Below, in pieces: positions 49,317 through 64,000 of a stretch of 64,000 nucleotides of DNA. Within the stretch, counting starts at the first letter, position 1. Each line of letters opens with the position of its first letter. The translations under genes and the position numbers were made by a program. The stretch comes from Diphasiastrum complanatum (taxonomy: Eukaryota > Streptophyta > Lycopodiopsida > Lycopodiales > Lycopodiaceae): NCBI GenBank assembly GCA_029204225.1, contig CM055103.1, positions 47,730,458 through 47,794,457 of the forward strand. Reading direction: 5' to 3'. Under the pieces are notes generated by a model. The model saw nothing but the letters and a program-made list of their open reading frames with translations, did no database searches and was not told the DNA's origin.

Positions 49317-51280
49317 ATGATAGATGCATCCATTGAGATTGCGGCAAATCCTTCTGCCAAACTCCTTGCAAATCTAGGCGATGCGGAAAATATTAGAGAA
49401 ATTGAACGTTTCTCAAAAGACCCAACTTTTCTACGCTGCAAGACAAATTCTTCCAATACTCCAATACAAGAACGAGCACTTTTCACCTCAACAACCCAAA
49501 GGTGGGAGTAAAAAAAGAAAATTCACAAGATACAAAGGGGAAGAAGGGCAAGGAAGTGGTACAAACAACGAGTTGCCAGTCAAGAAGTTGAACTTCTATA
49601 GGGATTGATATGCTTGCAGGACGATGAGGTTTTGGATAGGAGGGAACTGATCAAGAATACGACAAATCGCCCTACAGCTCATTACACATGATACCAAGGG
49701 AACACTCTTTCTACATCTACTTTACCGCAATAGGATGTTTGGGACATTTCATGTGAAGCCGTTTTATGCTCGCATTTTATTACAGTTGTTCGGTTTTATA
49801 CATGAGTGCTTCGATGATATTGTTTTTGGTTGGTCATACATGCCGAATGTTAAAGTGGATTGGTATTTTCCTTATGAAGTCTTTTGTAACTTTCAAGTTG
49901 AAAACCTACAAGTTTGTTCATGTACTACTCTGAAACGTTTTAAAGGCTTTATCTCAAAAAAGTTTGGTCATGTTTTGACTACAGAGTGCAACCTAATCAA
50001 TAGTAAGGCCCTCAAATGCTCCTTGGAAAAAGGACTTAACCATGTCATTCTACAACATACTAATATCCAGAGTATTGCTTCTGAATTACATGATGGTTGG
50101 CTACAACTCATGAGACTTTTACCGACGTATTCAAGTGTAGACAATGTTAAGCATGCTGAACTTTGTAGAAAAAGTACCCTAGAACTCCTAAAAAACAAAA
50201 AATGGATTTAAGAGAATACTGTCCCACTGCGTAAAAAAGAAGATGCTAGCAATGAACGAAAATGGATTACCAAGCATTTATACATTAATGGAATTGACAA
50301 GGCTCAACATAACCCTTGTTTCATGTCCATATATCTTGTACATAAACTTACATTAGAAAGACTTGATAGTCTAGATTTTACACCTTTTCTTGATCTTACA
50401 AATAATCTCGTCGCAAGTTCTTTGGAATACATAAATACCTATATGAGTGAATTACTACCTAATGACTTCATTTATTCGAGGGAATTACCTTATTTGCTAT
50501 GCACATACAAAGCGCATAAACAAACATTCAGATGGATCACGACTGCACACGATTGTTGTTTTTCTAGACTTGTTAAGTTCTTGACATGTGCTCTTGGTAT
50601 GTTGTATCCTTTTTATTATGAAGCGTGCATGCCTTAAGGCAAATACATACAAGAGCGTTCTAAATGGGGACACATCCTTACTATGGCAATGTGATTCATC
50701 TGTAACTCATATATACCATGAAAGCAACTGATATCTCCAAATGTTATGAAAATATCCCTCTGGATGGGATTGACGGTTTGAATACTATTATGACAAAATT
50801 GATTTGTTCGGCATTTAATATTGCCAAAATCAAAATACTCAAATACAAACATATATATGGGACCAATGATTCTAAATGGTCTTCGGAAAGAGCGGTTTTG
50901 GATGAATGGAATACTATAGACAAGGATACCTTATGTAAATGGAATTCCTACTTGATAGACAATTGCATTGTTAGACTTGGAGATCATACCTGGCAACAGA
51001 TCCAAGGAATACCTATGGGTTTTTTGTGCTCATCAATGTGGTGTAACTGGTACCTTTCATTTTTTGAGATGCAGTTTATTAAAAGACTTGCAAGATTAGG
51101 GCAAATTTAATTTATGAACAACGTTCAGATTTATCGACAACATATGCTTTATCAATAATCATACAGTCACGACGTTTCCTAGACAAAACCCAACCAAGAA
51201 CACCTGACAATCTATTCTGGATCTATCCCTTGGAATACCTTGAGATAGATTGAAAAAGATACCATAAGTAAATCGGTGAA
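49317..51280 (+). pseudogene. Penelope-like reverse transcriptase, apparently lacking GIY-YIG, decayed
   Basis: 49317-49608 holds a basic leader in two frames. From 49735 one frame runs across a single TAA (50209-50211) to 50637: CSCTTLKRFKGFISKKFGHV..LTTECNLI, LKCSLEKGLNHVILQHTN, then LPYLLCTYKAHKQTFRWITT, the K-HK...R-I type motif preceding the catalytic core in Penelope-like RTs. After a frameshift near 50700: ATDISKCYENIPLDG (motif A), QIQGIPMGFLCSSMWCNWYL (motif B). After another shift: FRFIDNICFINN (51138-51175, motif C, second Asp now Asn) and an IYPLEYLEI-like stretch. No GIY-YIG domain is visible to 51900. The pattern fits Penelope-like/Athena-Coprina-type RTs rather than LINE, copia or gypsy. 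Confidence 0.65.
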
Positions 51281-52011
51281 CGTTTTGAATATTACAATTC
51301 TCTTCAGGACAAATTAGTACAACCTGCAGTACCTATACCTCCTGTTGTGCCAACACCGTTGTCAACAATATCTCTTGATTCTGGTGACATCCTAGGGATT
51401 TAGACACATCTAGGACGCGGGATAATCTGCTACACTCCCCTAGACCAGATCATCTTGTCTCCCAACACGAAATCAATTATTTGTTTCAGAAGGTTGAGAC
51501 ATATCATTAAGTGTTGTCCAACTTCCAAGACAGATTTGATTTATTCAAAGGCAAAGCATCCTCATAATTGGCCAAGGCAAAAGCGATTATCAAAGAGTAT
51601 GAGCAAGCATCGGCCAACATCCTTCAAACATCTCCTCAACTCTAGATGTCGGTCATGTCAGCTTTCTCGCCAACACTACAAGACCAAGGGCAAGATGACG
51701 TGGGTATTGGACAAATGGAGGGCGATCAGTCAATGGACTCACCAGTTACCGAAGCAGGGCCTTCTACTTCTACAGTCATACCACTGTTTTGAAGACCAGC
51801 CACCATCAAAGAGGAGATTCAAATTTTTTTACAACAAAATCTGCATGAATCCTCGAGGGCTTCGTCATAAAGTTTAAAATGTCAGAAATTGAAATTGGCC
51901 AGGATTTGGATCGTGAGCCCATGCCAGTTGATCCCTATTACGTGCCCATGCCGAGAAGGAACCAATGGAAGGATTGTGGTGTGCCTATGGATAAAATCAC
52001 CATCCATACAA
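51281..52011 (+). other. Region downstream of the Penelope-like RT
   Basis: Broken frames such as DKLVQPAVPIPPVVPTPLST follow. Open frames at 51455-51877 and 51879-52121 lack recognisable motifs; the second runs into the LTR at 52012, so it is not a gene. Confidence 0.4.
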
Positions 52012-52281
52012 TTAGAATTAAAGTAGAATCACTGTGTTACTGTATTGTGTGTCTTATAAGTAGAAAAGGATCAGTTGGCCTCACCACGAGGCGAGCCGAC
52101 AAGACACCGTCCCATCAATGACAACCTGGGCCATGCATGGGTTGCCATAGTGAAGAACTATATGTATAATGTATTCTCGTTTTGAGAAATGCAGTTTGCT
52201 ACGTGAGCTTGGTGTGGAGAGTTTTTTTTGTCTGTGTTACTGTGTAGCATTATCTGTGTCTCTGTTCGAAGCAAATTCTAA
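52012..52281 (+). mobile_element. Short LTR with non-canonical ends, plus strand
   Basis: 270 bp beginning TTAGAATT and ending AATTCTAA, a perfect 8-bp terminal inverted pair in place of TG...CA. It matches the inverted copy at 2710-2958 over its full length. The primer site TGGTATCAGAG follows at 52284-52294. Confidence 0.7.
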
Positions 52282-52283
52282 GT

Positions 52284-52294
52284 TGGTATCAGAG
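52284..52294 (+). promoter_or_regulatory. Primer binding site after the odd-ended LTR
   Basis: TGGTATCAGAG, complementary to the 3' end of initiator tRNA-Met, two bases after the LTR. Confidence 0.75.

Positions 52295-56596
<4,302 letters not shown>

Positions 56597-56654
<58 letters not shown>
56597..56654. repeat. (GA)n microsatellite upstream of the SelT-like gene
   Basis: About 29 dinucleotides. Confidence 0.98.
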
Positions 56655-56657
<3 letters not shown>

Positions 56658-56801
56658 TCAGCAATGATGGAAAAAACGTGATTCTTGCGTTGTCATTGGG
56701 CCACATCTGCCCTAATTTTTTTTTGGAGAATGTCAGCAGTGATGGAAAAAACGTGATTCTTGCGTTGTCATTGGGCCACGTCTGCCCTAATTTTTTTTTG
56801 A
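56652..56801. repeat. Tandem duplication, 75 bp x 2
   Basis: 56652-56726 and 56727-56801 differ at only a few positions; both run from AGAATGTCAGCA or AGAATGTCAGCAG through TGGGCCAC.TCTGCCCTAA to a T run. Confidence 0.95.
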
Positions 56802-56845
56802 AGGGCAGTTGAAAGCGTTGAAAAGTGAAACGCGTCATTTTAGAA

Positions 56846-56899
56846 GAAACTTCTAGAAAGAGAACGTGCTAGAGAGAGAAAAAAGAGAACGTTCTAGAG
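56846..56899 (+). promoter_or_regulatory. Two heat-shock-element-like sites
   Basis: 56846-56858 reads GAAACTTCTAGAA, a perfect GAAnnTTCnnGAA triple. 56887-56899 reads GAACGTTCTAGAG, matching except for the last base. They sit about 50 and 10 bases before the TATA box at 56909, the position typical of plant heat-shock promoters. Function is inferred. Confidence 0.55.
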
Positions 56900-56908
56900 A
56901 GAGACAGG

Positions 56909-56917
56909 TATAAAATA
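56909..56917 (+). promoter_or_regulatory. TATA box of the SelT-like gene
   Basis: TATAAAATA lies 450 bases before the ATG at 57359, directly after the heat-shock-type sites. The intervening leader holds GA-rich repeats. Transcription would start near 56940. Confidence 0.55.
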
Positions 56918-57024
56918 GAGCATCATAGCATCGCGTTACAGAGAGGGGAGCAAGAGAGAGGAGTGCAGTTTTTTCAAAATTTTAGGATTTTTTAGGGCTT
57001 CAACGAAAAATAGCAATAATGTGA

Positions 57025-57027
<3 letters not shown>

Positions 57028-57072
<45 letters not shown>
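57028..57072. repeat. (GA)n microsatellite in the probable 5' UTR
   Basis: About 22 dinucleotides between the TATA box and the ATG. A second short (GA)n(CA)n run lies at 57320-57348. Confidence 0.97.
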
Positions 57073-57075
<3 letters not shown>

Positions 57076-57358
57076 ATGTTAATGACAATTACATGCGGTA
57101 CTGGCCCATTAATCGGGCCATTACCACAGATAATTCTATCCCCAAGCAGCTTGTGCCCTCCGCCACTCCTTGCTTGCGTTTCGGATTATTTGTAATAATG
57201 GCTCTCCAAAGTCCATTACCTAATACAATTTTCTGGCCAATGAATGTTTACTAGTGACCAAGAAGAGTTCAGTGGGGCTGGGCTCAAAGGTGTCTTAAGG
57301 CGGCAGCTCCCTTGGCTGGCGAGAGAGAGAGAGAGACACACACACACAATTGGTAACC

Positions 57359-59077
57359 ATGGAGCGAGTTCATCAGTTGCTGCTAATAGGGCTGCCGCTC
57401 TTGCTCTCGGCGTCTGACGTTTGGAATGCTTTTCATGTACGACCTTCTTCGAAACCAGCAGCGCATAATGCTCCTCCTGCCCCCGACCTTTCACCCAAGG
57501 TATGCATTCATGCCTTTCTTTTTTTTTTTCAAGATTTTGATAAAGTAGTGTTGAATTTATTGTGCATTACTTTATTGGGTGCTTTGTTTCTGTTTAGTTT
57601 CATCTCAAAAAATAGATAATTGGCCATGGGTGGGAAACTGTACCTACTGATGTTTAATTTTGTTTTTTCATTGTTAGAAAAAATGGCAGATAAGCCCTAG
57701 ACAAAAGAATTGAACTATTGGCCATGCGTGGGAAACTCTATTGATGTCTAACTCAAATGTTTAGGAAACAAATAGGTCTTGTCAGTAATGCTGCGTCTCT
57801 TATGCAGAAATCACCATGGGTGGGAAATTCCTCCGATGTCTGTCTTGAGCGTTTTTGGAAGTGGATCATTTAGTGGTAACTAGCTAGGTCTTTTCCTTAA
57901 TGTTGTATCTCTTAAAGGGCCTGTTTCCAATGGTTGTTCCATCTGATTGGGATTGATCATTATTATTTGTTACTTTCTGATCATAGGAACAATCTCATCC
58001 CCTTAGATTGGCCACTAGTTTTGCCTAGATTTGCTGAAAATGAGTGTATAAGCCCATCTTTCTATTTGCATGCTGATTTGTTGACTTTAATTCATTCTTG
58101 TCCTTTTCAAAAAGGAGCAAGTTACAATCAGGTGATGTTGGTTGATATTACTCCATGCATTTTGAGAAGCAATATGGGTTAGATGTGATTGCACATTGTG
58201 TTTGTGAAGGTACAACATTTTTCAACTGGAGGCATCGTTGATCCTGTCAGTTTGGGTGGCAAATTCCATATTTCATACTGCACATCTTGCTCATACAAGT
58301 AAGAACTATAGCTGTTTTACAGATTTTTTTGGCTTTGTGGAAGGTGGTTTGTTATGTGTATTACCACGTTGTCATCATAAGCTTAATGAATGGTTCATTG
58401 ATGGATAACAAATGCTGGACTCTAAGAAGTGATAGAACCTTGTCTTGCCATTACATAGTCCTTGTGGATGCAGAAGGCTGTTGAAGGTGAATGTGTCACT
58501 GCATAAAAATGCTTTATTGCCTTTACATAATACATACACATAATAAATGTAGTAAAGATGAATGCTCCAACACATACGACCGCTTTTCGTTGTAGGATTG
58601 TTATTCTTTTGTGTTGCCTTCGGTCAGTTTCTTTCCTGTTGGTTGTTCTTGATCCACTATTTTTTCCTCAGAACTGTTTTCACTCTGATGGTTAGATTTT
58701 ACTTGTTTCAGGCAGCATGTAAATATAGCTTCCTAAGTGTTTCAATTTCTCAATGCAGAAATGCAGCTGCACAAACTAGGAACATGTTGCAGGCTTCTGT
58801 TCCAGGAACCGAAGTAGTTCTCTCTAACCATCAACCTGCAACTTACAAGCGTTTGCTGAGTAAGCTGGTGCCTCTACTTCAGTTTGGTGGTATTGGTCTG
58901 GCAATAGGCGGTGATCATGTGTTCACAAAGTTGGGTTATGCTGTACCACCTTCTTGGTACAATACACTGAAGCAAAACCGGTTTGGGGCAATTGCTGGCT
59001 CATGGCTTATTGGCAATGCTCTACAAAATGCACTTCATAGTACTGGAGCATTTGAAATCTATTACGATGGTGACCTG
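57359..59077 (+). CDS. SelT-like protein (selenoprotein T family, Cys form), last exon not found
   Basis: Exons 57359-57499, 58210-58298 and 58759-59077 join in phase to 183 residues, with a further donor (CTG|GTGAGT) at 59077. Residues 1-20 form a signal peptide (LLLIGLPLLLSAS), fitting an ER-membrane oxidoreductase. Exon 2 carries the thioredoxin-like redox motif ISYCTSCSYK (C71, C74), where animal SelT has CxxU, so no selenocysteine is needed. Exon 3 has NMLQASVPGTEVVLSN, a hydrophobic segment LLQFGGIGLAIGGDHVF, PPSWYNTLKQNRFGAIAGSW, and GAFEIYYDGDL. The family should continue with a short 'VFSKL...G..P...EL' end. No such exon is visible before 64000, where the intron is full of repeats. 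The gene is either long-introned or 3'-truncated. The role in redox/ER homeostasis is family knowledge. Confidence 0.85.
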
Positions 59078-60023
59078 GTGAGTTTTTTTGTTTTAAGTAC
59101 TCCAACTATGCCAGTATGTGACATGTGTTATGTATTTGAGATTAAAGTTTCCTTCCTATTCGGGATTGGTTGAATCGGAAGCGGCCAAACCGGCCTATGC
59201 GACCTTTTCGAATTGGGCCTTGAGTTTTCAAATGCGCGAATCGGTTTTATGGTTTCAAAACTCAAATTTTTTAGAAAAGGCACAAGCATAGTTGCACAAT
59301 GCATTGCTAATAATAGATATAATGATTGGATTATAAGCATCAAAGATTTCAAATTCCATATTTTAACGATTTAACAGTCAAAACTTTACTCGATACGTGC
59401 TTAACGTTACTTGACACCCGTGACCTGTATTATGTATACTTTTAGGGTTTGAATTTTAAATTAGTTAACCTAAAAGGTATGAACTTAAAATATTTAAATT
59501 CCGACATCCAACTGTGAAAAATAGTCAAAAATCTATCTTGGTGATTTTATGATTTTATTTTTGTGAGTACATTTCACATGTGTGCATGTTCCCACATGTG
59601 TAAAATAGTTAGAAATAGTTTATAATGTTGACTCTAGGGGTATCATAAAGATTGCTAGTCAAGCATCTTGGTGTCACTAGGTGATAGGGCCAATTTTGGT
59701 TTTAGAGGTCAAATGGTTCAAGCATGGAGGAAGCACATTGGTATAGTTGCAAATTGGTGGAATGCTCTTCAAAGGTGTTGGCAAATGATTTCTACCAAAG
59801 AAAATCTTATCATGGATTTGGTGAGGTGCTGCTATGATGGATCCTTTTGCTGGTTTTTTACTTCATATGTATACCAAAGGATCCACTCAAAAAGTTCCAC
59901 AAACTCCTTGATCTTACCAAGCTGGTTTTTGAGGAGTTTGAAAAATAGTCAAAAATCTATCTTGGTGATTTTATGATTTTATTTTTGTGAGTACATTTCA
60001 CATGTGTGGAGCATAGACAACCT

Positions 60024-60318
60024 GCTCTGATACCATGATGAATTGCAAGACCCAGCTATGGAGTATCTTAACTTCAATACTAGATCAACTATGAAAGCTT
60101 GAGAAACTTGGCTATGGAAAACATCACACACAAGGAGAATTGCATAAGCACCTCACAACACCAAAAGTTAGAAGAAGAAATGGATTGCTAGAGAGAGAGA
60201 GGAGGGCATGGGTCCTCCAAATCCCTTGTGAGGCAAGCACCTCATTTACATGCATAGAAGGTCTAGGTGTCAACCATAGGAGTGAGCTACTTGGCCAAGT
60301 GGGCCACTTGCAATGCGT
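60024..60318 (-). mobile_element. TRIM-like or solo-LTR module inside the repeat (copy 1)
   Basis: The minus strand has TGGTATCAGAGC at 60024-60035, directly preceded by the LTR-like end TTGCAATTCATCA. The module runs up to about 60318 and interrupts the CACATGTGTG...TAAAATAGTTAG sequence seen uninterrupted at about 59575-59610. It has no ORF of note. Its identical twin lies 859 bases on. Confidence 0.5.
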
Positions 60319-60882
60319 AAAATAGTTAGAAATAGTATATTATGTTGACTCTAGGGGTATCATAAAAATTGCTAGACAAGCATCTTGGTGTCACTAGGTG
60401 ATAGGGCCAATTTTGGCTTTAGAGGTCAAATGGTCAAGTACACATGTTTTGTCATGATTAGGCCAAAATTCAATTGTGATGTAACTTAAGCTAGTTAGGT
60501 TGCTTACACATGTCAGGTTTAGTATCATGGTGCAACCATCTTCATGCAAATGGTGCTTTCAAATCAAAGTTTATCATCAAGCATGGAGAAAGCACATTGG
60601 TATAGTTGCAAATTGGTGGAATGCTCTTCAAAGGTGTTGGCAAATGATTTCTACCAAAGAAAATCTTATCATGGATTTGGCGAGGTGCTGCTATGATGGA
60701 TCCTTTTGCTGGTTTTTTACTTCATATGTATACCAAAGGATCCACTCAAAAAGTTCCACAAACTCCTTGATCTTACCAAGCTAGTTTTTGAGGAGTTTGA
60801 AAAATAGTCAAAAATCTATCTTGGTGATTTTATGATTTTATTTTTGTGAGTACATTTCACATGTGTGGAGCATAGACAACCT

Positions 60883-61177
60883 GCTCTGATACCATGATGA
60901 ATTGCAAGACCCAGCTATGGAGTATCTTAACTTCAATACTAGATCAACTATGAAAGCTTGAGAAACTTGGCTATGGAAAACATCACACACAAGGAGAATT
61001 GCATGAGCACCTCACAACACCAAAAGTTAGAAGAAGAAATGGATTGCTAGAGAGAGAGAGGAGGGCGTGGGTCCTCCAAATCCCTTGTGAGGCAAGCACC
61101 TCATTTACATGCATAGAAGGTCTAGGTGTCAACCATAGGAGTGAGCTACTTGGCCAAGTGGGCCACTTGCAATGTGT
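60883..61177 (-). mobile_element. TRIM-like or solo-LTR module (copy 2)
   Basis: Duplicate of the module at 60024-60318, primer-site motif at 60883-60894, carried along by the tandem duplication. Confidence 0.5.
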
Positions 61178-61915
61178 AAAATAGTTAGAAATAGTATATT
61201 ATGTTGACTCTAGGGGTATCATAAAAATTGCTAGTCAAGCATCTTGGTGTCACTAGGTGATAGGGCCAATTTTGGCTTTAGAGGTCAAATGGTCAAGTAC
61301 ACATGTTTTGTCATGATTAGGCCAAAATTCAATTGTGATGTAACTTAAGCTAGTTAGGTTGCTTACACATGTCAGGTTTAGGTTTGATGAGTGATGCACC
61401 CTATGTGGTGGCAAAAGTCAAAGGGTCCAATCATAAGAGAGAGATGTGTTAGAAGGATCCAATCAAAAGTGAGGGATGTTGCATCACACATCCAATAGGA
61501 TTAGAGAGGCTATGTTTAAGGGGTCCAATAGGAATTAAGCTTGGATCTCCATGAGTTTCTATATGTACTTTCATTCCCTTCATTAATGTATGAGAGATCT
61601 ATGAGTTTTTTGAGATTTGGAGATTTGCCAATTTTGTTTGTATTGCCTTCTCTCTCTAGATGAGCCCAAAAGTGGTATTTTATCTCTCTACCCGAGGAGA
61701 AAAGCTTGTTGGGACTTAGTTTATTTCATGAAGTCTTCCATATGTGTGAAACACCTTTTGGTAATGAATGAATGCATGTAGAATGGTCTTTTTGCCTTAG
61801 ATCTTGTCATTGATCTTGGATTTCAATCAATAGGTGATCTATAGTGCATGAGCCAAGCTTAGGAGATCAATTTCACACATTATGGCATTCCCACATGTGT
61901 GAATTTTCACAGATT

Positions 61916-62901
<986 letters not shown>

Positions 62902-63330
62902 CTAGCTTAGGATCGTTAAAACTTCTTGCATCATCTTCTTGAAAAGGAGATTATTAACATATAATGCAAGAATGAATATTGATCCATCATTGAACATAAG
63001 GATATGTAATGGATCATTCTCTCTCAAAATAGATTTAAGAGAATAAAGAAGGATTTTGAGTTGAGTATGCCAAGATCTTACCTTAAGATCTCTCCATGAT
63101 GATGCCAATCCCTTGCCTTGAATAAGGTGCTGATCCAAAGGTGCTCCTTCAAGTTTCCAAGTCTTCCACTCATGAAAGACCATATTTCCACCATTGACAA
63201 CTTCTTTGGTGGAATACATATAGATTCTACAATCTCTACTTGAAGAGCATAAAACTACCACTATTCCTTTCATTGAAGTAGGATAATCTTTGGTCATTGA
63301 AATGGTAATGCACAAAGCATGTGGACTCAA
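62902..63330 (-). pseudogene. Copia D integrase end and RT fragment
   Basis: The minus-strand frame holds an integrase C-terminal-like stretch (CRIYMYSTKEVVNGGNMVFH), then RT-like SWRDLKVRSWHTQLKILLYS and GSIFILALYVNNLLF, where the catalytic YVDD reads YVNN. The central RT part is deleted. Confidence 0.7.
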
Positions 63331-63515
63331 AGAATTTCAAGTACAATACCTTAAATGGTGTTTTTATGACACCATTTTTCAAACTATTACAAAAATAGTT
63401 ATCCAATGAAATGGCTTTATCAAAAATGTAAATTGGAAAGCATTCAACTTCATTGTCTTGTCACATCCACATAATGTACTAAACATTATGAATGTTGAAG
63501 ATAGAAAGAAATAAG

Positions 63516-63911
63516 TCACTTCAAATCTTCACATAAGAGGCACTTAAGCTTGGACTTGTCTATCTTCCCCCTTGAACTTGATTGATCCTCCTCCTTGGCC
63601 TCCTTGCTTTGATTTTTCTTGACTCCCTTGGTCTTCTTTTTGCCTTTGAATGAGAAGTTGACTTTCTCATCTCCATCATGCAAAGATTTGGAACTCATCC
63701 TACTCTTGACATGTAGGATCCTGCACTCCTCGGCCACAAGCACACTCTGTAGCTTGTCAATAGAAGGTAAGACATCTTGGATGGCAAAGCTTTGAACCAA
63801 ATTGGAGAACTCATCTCCTAAGCCATTGAGGATCACTTGAACAAGCTCATTATGAAGTATCGTATCTCCAATAGAAGCTAGTTCTTTGTTGAGAGACTTG
63901 ATCCTTAGCAC
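63516..63911 (-). pseudogene. Copia D gag, C-terminal part
   Basis: The minus strand is open: SLNKELASIGDTILHNELVQ, VILNGLGDEFSNLVQSFAIQ, LQSVLVAEECRILHVKSRMS, a Lys-rich linker, and the start of a CCHC knuckle (KLKCLLCEDLK) ending in a stop. The pattern is that of copia gag. Its beginning lies at the window edge, and protease and integrase core are missing before 63330. Confidence 0.75.
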
Positions 63912-64000
63912 ATACTCTTGTGCACTTTAATCACTTCTCCTCATTTGTAAGATATGGTTTCTTAGCATAAGCGCTCTTGAAGTGTTGTTCGATTCATATA

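Larger units (their letters stand above)
59510..61915 (+). repeat. Tandemly duplicated dispersed repeat (859-bp period)
   Basis: Copies 59720-60522 and 60579-61381 are nearly identical with an 859-base offset. A shorter partial copy precedes them (from 59510), and a tail (61381-61915) matches only the inverted repeat at 7690-8300. The word AATAGTCAAAAATCTATCTT occurs at about 59519, 59943 and 60802. Open frames inside the copies are duplicates of each other and show no known domain. Confidence 0.9.

Noticed and set aside
57350-57358. Upstream TTG start for the SelT-like gene
   Set aside because: A nuclear plant gene starts at ATG. The ATG at 57359 follows directly and gives a good signal peptide.
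58562-58758. Extension of SelT exon 3 upstream in the same open frame
   Set aside because: The acceptor TTTCTCAATGCAG at 58758 and correct phase with exon 2 show that the upstream part is intron.
59668-61184. Open frames inside the duplicated repeat as genes
   Set aside because: They recur because the DNA is duplicated, lack known domains, and have stops in the related copy at 7690-8830.

Overview
This window is nuclear DNA from a land plant. It is AT-rich and gene-poor, with long introns, many (CT)n/(GA)n microsatellites, and decayed Ty1/copia, Ty3/gypsy, LINE and Penelope-like elements. An apparently GIY-YIG-less Penelope-like reverse transcriptase and kilobase introns hint at a non-flowering plant such as a fern or lycophyte. 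That placement is an inference and is not secure. Nothing looks bacterial or organellar.

Two host genes can be rebuilt. (1) An 11-exon gene on the minus strand (27510 to 13373) encodes a ~601-residue exonuclease of the plant MUT-7/EXD family: a helical N-terminal region, a complete DEDDy 3'-5' exonuclease domain and a short basic tail. All exon junctions keep phase, and the introns hold three microsatellites, a tRNA-type SINE head, inverted and direct repeats and an unclassified insertion. (2) A SelT-like (selenoprotein T family) gene starts at 57359 on the plus strand. Three exons are visible, with a CxxC redox motif in place of CxxU. The last exon is not found before the window ends. Upstream lie two heat-shock-element-like sites and a TATA box.

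The rest is mostly mobile DNA. 1-2700: part of an LTR and a broken orphan ORF (gag-like at best). 2697-2958: a short LTR with non-TG/CA ends. 2959-6387: decayed copia, minus. 7490-8830: copia scrap and a dispersed repeat. 9209-10812: copia 5' LTR and gag start, plus. 28.6-31 kb: copia scraps and an unknown ORF. 32101-32297: a near-perfect hairpin. 32990-33770: the 3' end of a LINE. 33.8-38 kb: copia A with a 1.25-kb LTR, minus. 38-42.6 kb: copia B, minus. 42.9-48.4 kb: a gypsy element, minus, with its RT split by a 722-bp inverted-repeat insertion. 49.3-51.3 kb: Penelope-like RT, plus. 52.0 kb: a second copy of the odd-ended LTR. 59.5-61.9 kb: a tandemly duplicated repeat. 62.9-63.9 kb: another copia remnant, minus.

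The host genes and elements do not form a common pathway. The layout is a plant gene island with nested, mutually truncating retroelements. Coordinates of repeats and element ends were read by eye and may be off by a few bases.
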